Source: UBA5336 sp039815055
Lineage (GTDB): Bacteria > Pseudomonadota > Alphaproteobacteria > Caulobacterales > Hyphomonadaceae
Assembly: GCA_039815055.1 (NCBI GenBank)
Contig: JBCCAA010000007.1
Location: 5,539 to 69,538 of the forward strand
Reading direction: 5' to 3'
DNA length: 64,000 nt
Part shown: positions 61,657 to 64,000 of the stretch, in pieces
How positions within the stretch are numbered: position 1 is the stretch's first letter
Layout of the letters: every line of letters starts with the position of its first letter
The notes under the pieces: generated by a model
The model's database searches: none
The model's input: only the letters and a program-made list of their open reading frames with translations
What the model was told of the DNA's origin: nothing
Program-made: the position numbers and the translations under genes

Positions 61657-62235
61657 CTAGTTTCCGGCGGCCTGTACGCCAGCATCCAGGCGAAAGCGCT
61701 TACCGTCGCGGTTAAATTTCAATTGGTCGTCCGTAAGGATGAACCCCACCAGGACTTCGAAGTTCGCGCCGGAAACGGACTCATCATTGCGCGGGATGAC
61801 GATCTCGGAGATCGACTCGCTGGCCGCATCAATCGGCCCGTCGGAAAAGTCGGCCTCGACCATGAAATCCTCACGCGCCAGAACCGTTCCGTTGCGCCGT
61901 GTGACCGCGACGAAATACCCAAAGTCGCGCTCATCAATATCGGCAGCTGGCCCCTCGCCAAATGCAAAATCGATCTCCACCTGCGCCACGAGCGGATCAC
62001 TGCCCGCATAGCGGCAGAACAGTTCAACCCGCGTAATCTCACCGGTATATTCAATGTTTGGATACAACTCCCCGGCACCATCCAGCACAATGATGCGGGA
62101 ACTGTCATAGATGGAGGCCGCCGTCGGGCAAGGGCCGACATTCTGGCGCGAGTCAAATTCGTCTGCGATGGACGAGCACCCCCCGATCAGGAGAGCAGCA
62201 GCAGCGGCGCCTAAGGCAGAGCGCAGTAAGGTCAT
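61657..62235 (-). CDS. Putative lipoprotein, unknown function
   Basis: 192 aa from the ATG at 62235; the frame opens at 62304 but only this start gives a lipoprotein signal (LLIGGC, Cys20). The mature part is beta-rich and acidic (GEITRVELFCRYAG, QVEIDFAFGEGPAADIDE). It probably sits at the inner face of the outer membrane or in the periplasm. It shares a transcript with argS, an arrangement seen in related bacteria. I do not recognise a characterised family. Confidence 0.75.
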   Translation of the reverse strand: MTLLRSALGAAAAALLIGGCSSIADEFDSRQNVGPCPTAASIYDSSRIIVLDGAGELYPNIEYTGEITRVELFCRYAGSDPLVAQVEIDFAFGEGPAADIDERDFGYFVAVTRRNGTVLAREDFMVEADFSDGPIDAASESISEIVIPRNDESVSGANFEVLVGFILTDDQLKFNRDGKRFRLDAGVQAAGN

Positions 62236-62374
62236 GGCGTAGCGTGATCCTTGTTGAAACAGACTAAAGCCGGGATAGGGCGGGCGCGCCAGAGTGTCCA
62301 GCATATGTGCCTATTCTTAAGCAGCGACCCTGACTATACCAGACAGTAGCGTGGATGAACCGGAGCGCAGCCCA

Positions 62375-63319
62375 ATGACCGACCGACCTGCCCTGACCAT
62401 TCTTCTGGCAGCCCCCCGGGGCTTTTGTGCCGGTGTCGACCGGGCGATCCAGATCGTTGAAGAAGCCCTCGGCAAGTGGGGAGCACCGGTATATGTGCGC
62501 CATGAAATCGTACACAACGCCCATGTTGTTGGCCGCCTGGAGGCCCTAGGCGCGGTGTTTGTCGATGAACTTGATGAATGCCCGAACGACAGGCCCGTGA
62601 TCTTTTCCGCCCATGGCGTGCCAAAAGCAGTCCCAGCAGAAGCGGCAGCCCGTGAGATGATCTATGTCGATGCCACCTGCCCGCTGGTCTCCAAGGTCCA
62701 TGTGGAAGCCGACCGCCACTACCGCGCCGGCAAGGAAATCGTGCTGATTGGCCATGCCGGCCACCCCGAAGTGCTCGGCACAATGGGCCAGCTGCCAGAC
62801 GGCGCGATGGCGCTGATCGAGACCGTGGAAGATGCCGAAGCGTTTGAGCCGAAAGATCCCGCCAACCTCGCCTTCTGCACCCAGACGACCCTCTCAGTCG
62901 ATGACACAGCAGACATCGTTGCCGCGCTCCAACGCCGGTTTCCCGAGATCGCCGCGCCGCACAAGGAAGACATCTGCTATGCCACCACCAACCGCCAGGA
63001 AGCGGTTAAGGCCATGGCAGAAGGCACCGGATTGGTGCTGGTGATTGGCGCAGAAACCTCGTCCAATTCCAAACGGCTTGTCGATGTTGCTCTTCGCGCC
63101 GGCGCTGCCGATGCAAGGCTGGTTGCCAGCGCAGACGATGTGGATTGGGCCTGGTTCGACGGCGTCTCCACCATGGGCCTCACCGCCGGTGCCAGCGCCC
63201 CGGAAGACCTGGTCCAGGGCATCATCACAGCCTGCAGCGAGCGCTTTGACGTAGCGTTGGAAGAGGTGACCGTGACCCGCGAAGACGTGGTGTTCAAACT
63301 GCCGCGGGTGTTGGCGTGA
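62375..63319 (+). CDS. ispH: 4-hydroxy-3-methylbut-2-enyl diphosphate reductase
   Basis: 314 aa from the ATG at 62375. Last enzyme of the MEP isoprenoid pathway, making IPP and DMAPP. The three 4Fe-4S cysteines are seen in APRGFCAGVDRAI, VDATCPLVSKVH and DICYATTNRQEAV. The His residues in VRHEIVHNAHVV and GHAGHPEVLGTMGQ are also present. It is divergent from the argS lipoprotein gene and is the last core gene before the RHS edge. Confidence 0.96.
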   Translation: MTDRPALTILLAAPRGFCAGVDRAIQIVEEALGKWGAPVYVRHEIVHNAHVVGRLEALGAVFVDELDECPNDRPVIFSAHGVPKAVPAEAAAREMIYVDATCPLVSKVHVEADRHYRAGKEIVLIGHAGHPEVLGTMGQLPDGAMALIETVEDAEAFEPKDPANLAFCTQTTLSVDDTADIVAALQRRFPEIAAPHKEDICYATTNRQEAVKAMAEGTGLVLVIGAETSSNSKRLVDVALRAGAADARLVASADDVDWAWFDGVSTMGLTAGASAPEDLVQGIITACSERFDVALEEVTVTREDVVFKLPRVLA

Positions 63320-63395
63320 GGTTTTCGGTGACTTCACCAACGGCTTTTGGCCCTTTGGGGCGTTGAAAGGTCTGGGCGGAGTGTCCGCACAAGTC

Positions 63396-63640
63396 CTACC
63401 TGCCGACAGTTGCACACCCGGTCAACTTTGACCTGCCGATCACCGGATCATAGTAGCGCGCCCGCATATAGGTGAGGTCGGTCGCTTCATCGTGGATGTG
63501 GCTGGTGAAGCCGGAGTGGCCGTCATTCTCGGCGAGGCTGTTTTGAGCCTTGCCATAGGGGGTATAATACTCAGTCCAACAGACGGTGCCCTGAGGGCCA
63601 TAGGCGGAGGATGTTACGAATGCGCAACTGCTCTTATCTG
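63396..63640 (-). pseudogene. RHS repeat-associated core fragment (no start codon)
   Basis: An open stretch of about 80 codons with the RHS core hallmark: TEYYTPYGKAQNSLAENDGH, then SGFTSHIHDEATDLTYMRAR and YYDPVIGR. After IGR the normal FLSVDP continuation is missing and the frame ends 11 residues later in unrelated residues (SKLTGCATVGR, stop at 63396-63398). Upstream it begins right after a stop, without ATG, so it cannot be translated alone. Such orphan core ends are typical of silent tip cassettes in RHS polymorphic-toxin loci. It could recombine with a full rhs gene elsewhere. Confidence 0.82.
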
Positions 63641-63648
63641 TTAGCTAA

Positions 63649-64000
63649 TCACCTGTCCCAATAGTGATCTTTGACCTCACAGTTATCCAGACCAAATATT
63701 ACGTTTACACCGGAAGAGCCGAATTCTAACACCAGATCAGATTCGCCTAAATCACTGTAATTTTCGAACCAACTTTCACGCCCAACTGGAGAAACTATAA
63801 ATAAATACAATTCATTATCCTTGGATGAAATATTTCTATCAACGAACCAAAAATTTTGGCTAATTTCTATAACTTGTTGAGCGCAGTAATCATTTTCTTC
63901 CGTGCTGCATATGTGATTGAAGTATTTTAAAATTAAATACTCATTAGGCGCTTCGGCGCAATATTCAATTGATTCAGCTTCTATGTATGAATAATTACAG
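63649..64000 (-). CDS. 3' end of an unrecognised AT-rich acidic gene (candidate RHS immunity protein or displaced toxin)
   Basis: Open from the right edge to the TGA at 63649-63651; 116 residues are visible and the start is beyond the window. Base composition is strikingly AT-rich compared with everything to the left, a sign of transfer. The protein is acidic and rich in aromatic residues (FNHICSTEENDYC, WFENYSDLGESDLVLEFGSS, FGLDNCEVKDHYWDR), which suits many immunity proteins. It is followed nine bases later by the RHS fragment on the same strand. No family is recognised, so the immunity role rests on context only. Confidence 0.6.
   Translation of the reverse strand, partial: CNYSYIEAESIEYCAEAPNEYLILKYFNHICSTEENDYCAQQVIEISQNFWFVDRNISSKDNELYLFIVSPVGRESWFENYSDLGESDLVLEFGSSGVNVIFGLDNCEVKDHYWDR

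Noticed and set aside
63649..64000. Calling the partial AT-rich gene a toxin or a named immunity family
   Set aside because: No motif supports a specific family, and the start is outside the window; only context suggests a role.

Overview
The window is GC-rich, densely packed chromosomal DNA from an alphaproteobacterium, most likely of the Caulobacterales/Maricaulales/Hyphomonadaceae group. Support comes from an alphaproteobacterial DnaA next to rpsT, a MucR/Ros regulator, DUF1491 and DUF2336 proteins, a stand-alone DnaA domain IV protein beside sufE, a split Mrp-type antiporter operon, a TonB-dependent receptor and an LptD/SurA outer-membrane assembly block. The placement rests on gene content alone. 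No CRISPR array and no intact insertion sequence or prophage was seen.

Left part (1-9750) is accessory in character. A tightly overlapping minus-strand cassette encodes a nitrilase-family amidohydrolase, a TonB-dependent receptor, a TPR-sulfotransferase and a two-domain serine-hydrolase lipoprotein that runs off the left edge. A MocR-type regulator with an extra C-terminal domain lies just upstream. Between this block and a tRNA-Thr(UGU) gene is the wreck of a tyrosine-recombinase gene, so the block may have arrived as an island integrated at that tRNA.

9.9-25.7 kb is core chromosome: metG, plsY-dprA, lptD-surA-pdxA-rsmA, a DUF1491 gene, a sensor kinase, a secreted protein of unknown function, sufE, and a regulator group (DUF6456-like protein, DnaA domain IV protein, PAS protein, MucR). 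25.9-33.8 kb is one ten-gene operon for a multisubunit Mrp-type Na+/H+ antiporter. Its gene order matches the ion-translocating module of archaeal Mbh hydrogenases, and it has three large MrpA/MrpD (NuoL/M/N)-like subunits.

33.9-49.3 kb carries DUF2336 and DoxX-like genes, an MFS transporter with an SRAP (YedK/HMCES) protein, the queuosine-precursor genes queC-queE-queD, an S9 peptidase, and the replication block recF, dnaN, dnaA, rpsT. A GmrSD-like DUF262/DUF1524 gene sits on the opposite strand between dnaN and recF. 49.5-63.3 kb has a TadG-like von Willebrand factor A protein with a 49-residue polyproline insert, an acyltransferase, a complete glycine cleavage operon behind a tandem glycine riboswitch (with an alpha/beta hydrolase inserted between gcvPA and gcvPB), a PEP-mutase-family enzyme, argS, a lipoprotein and ispH.

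The right edge (63.4-64.0 kb) holds a start-less RHS core fragment preceded by the 3' end of an AT-rich, acidic, unrecognised gene. This looks like one tip cassette of an RHS polymorphic-toxin array. The least explained parts are the nitrilase/receptor/sulfotransferase/hydrolase cassette, the nuclease-like gene among the replication genes, and the RHS edge.
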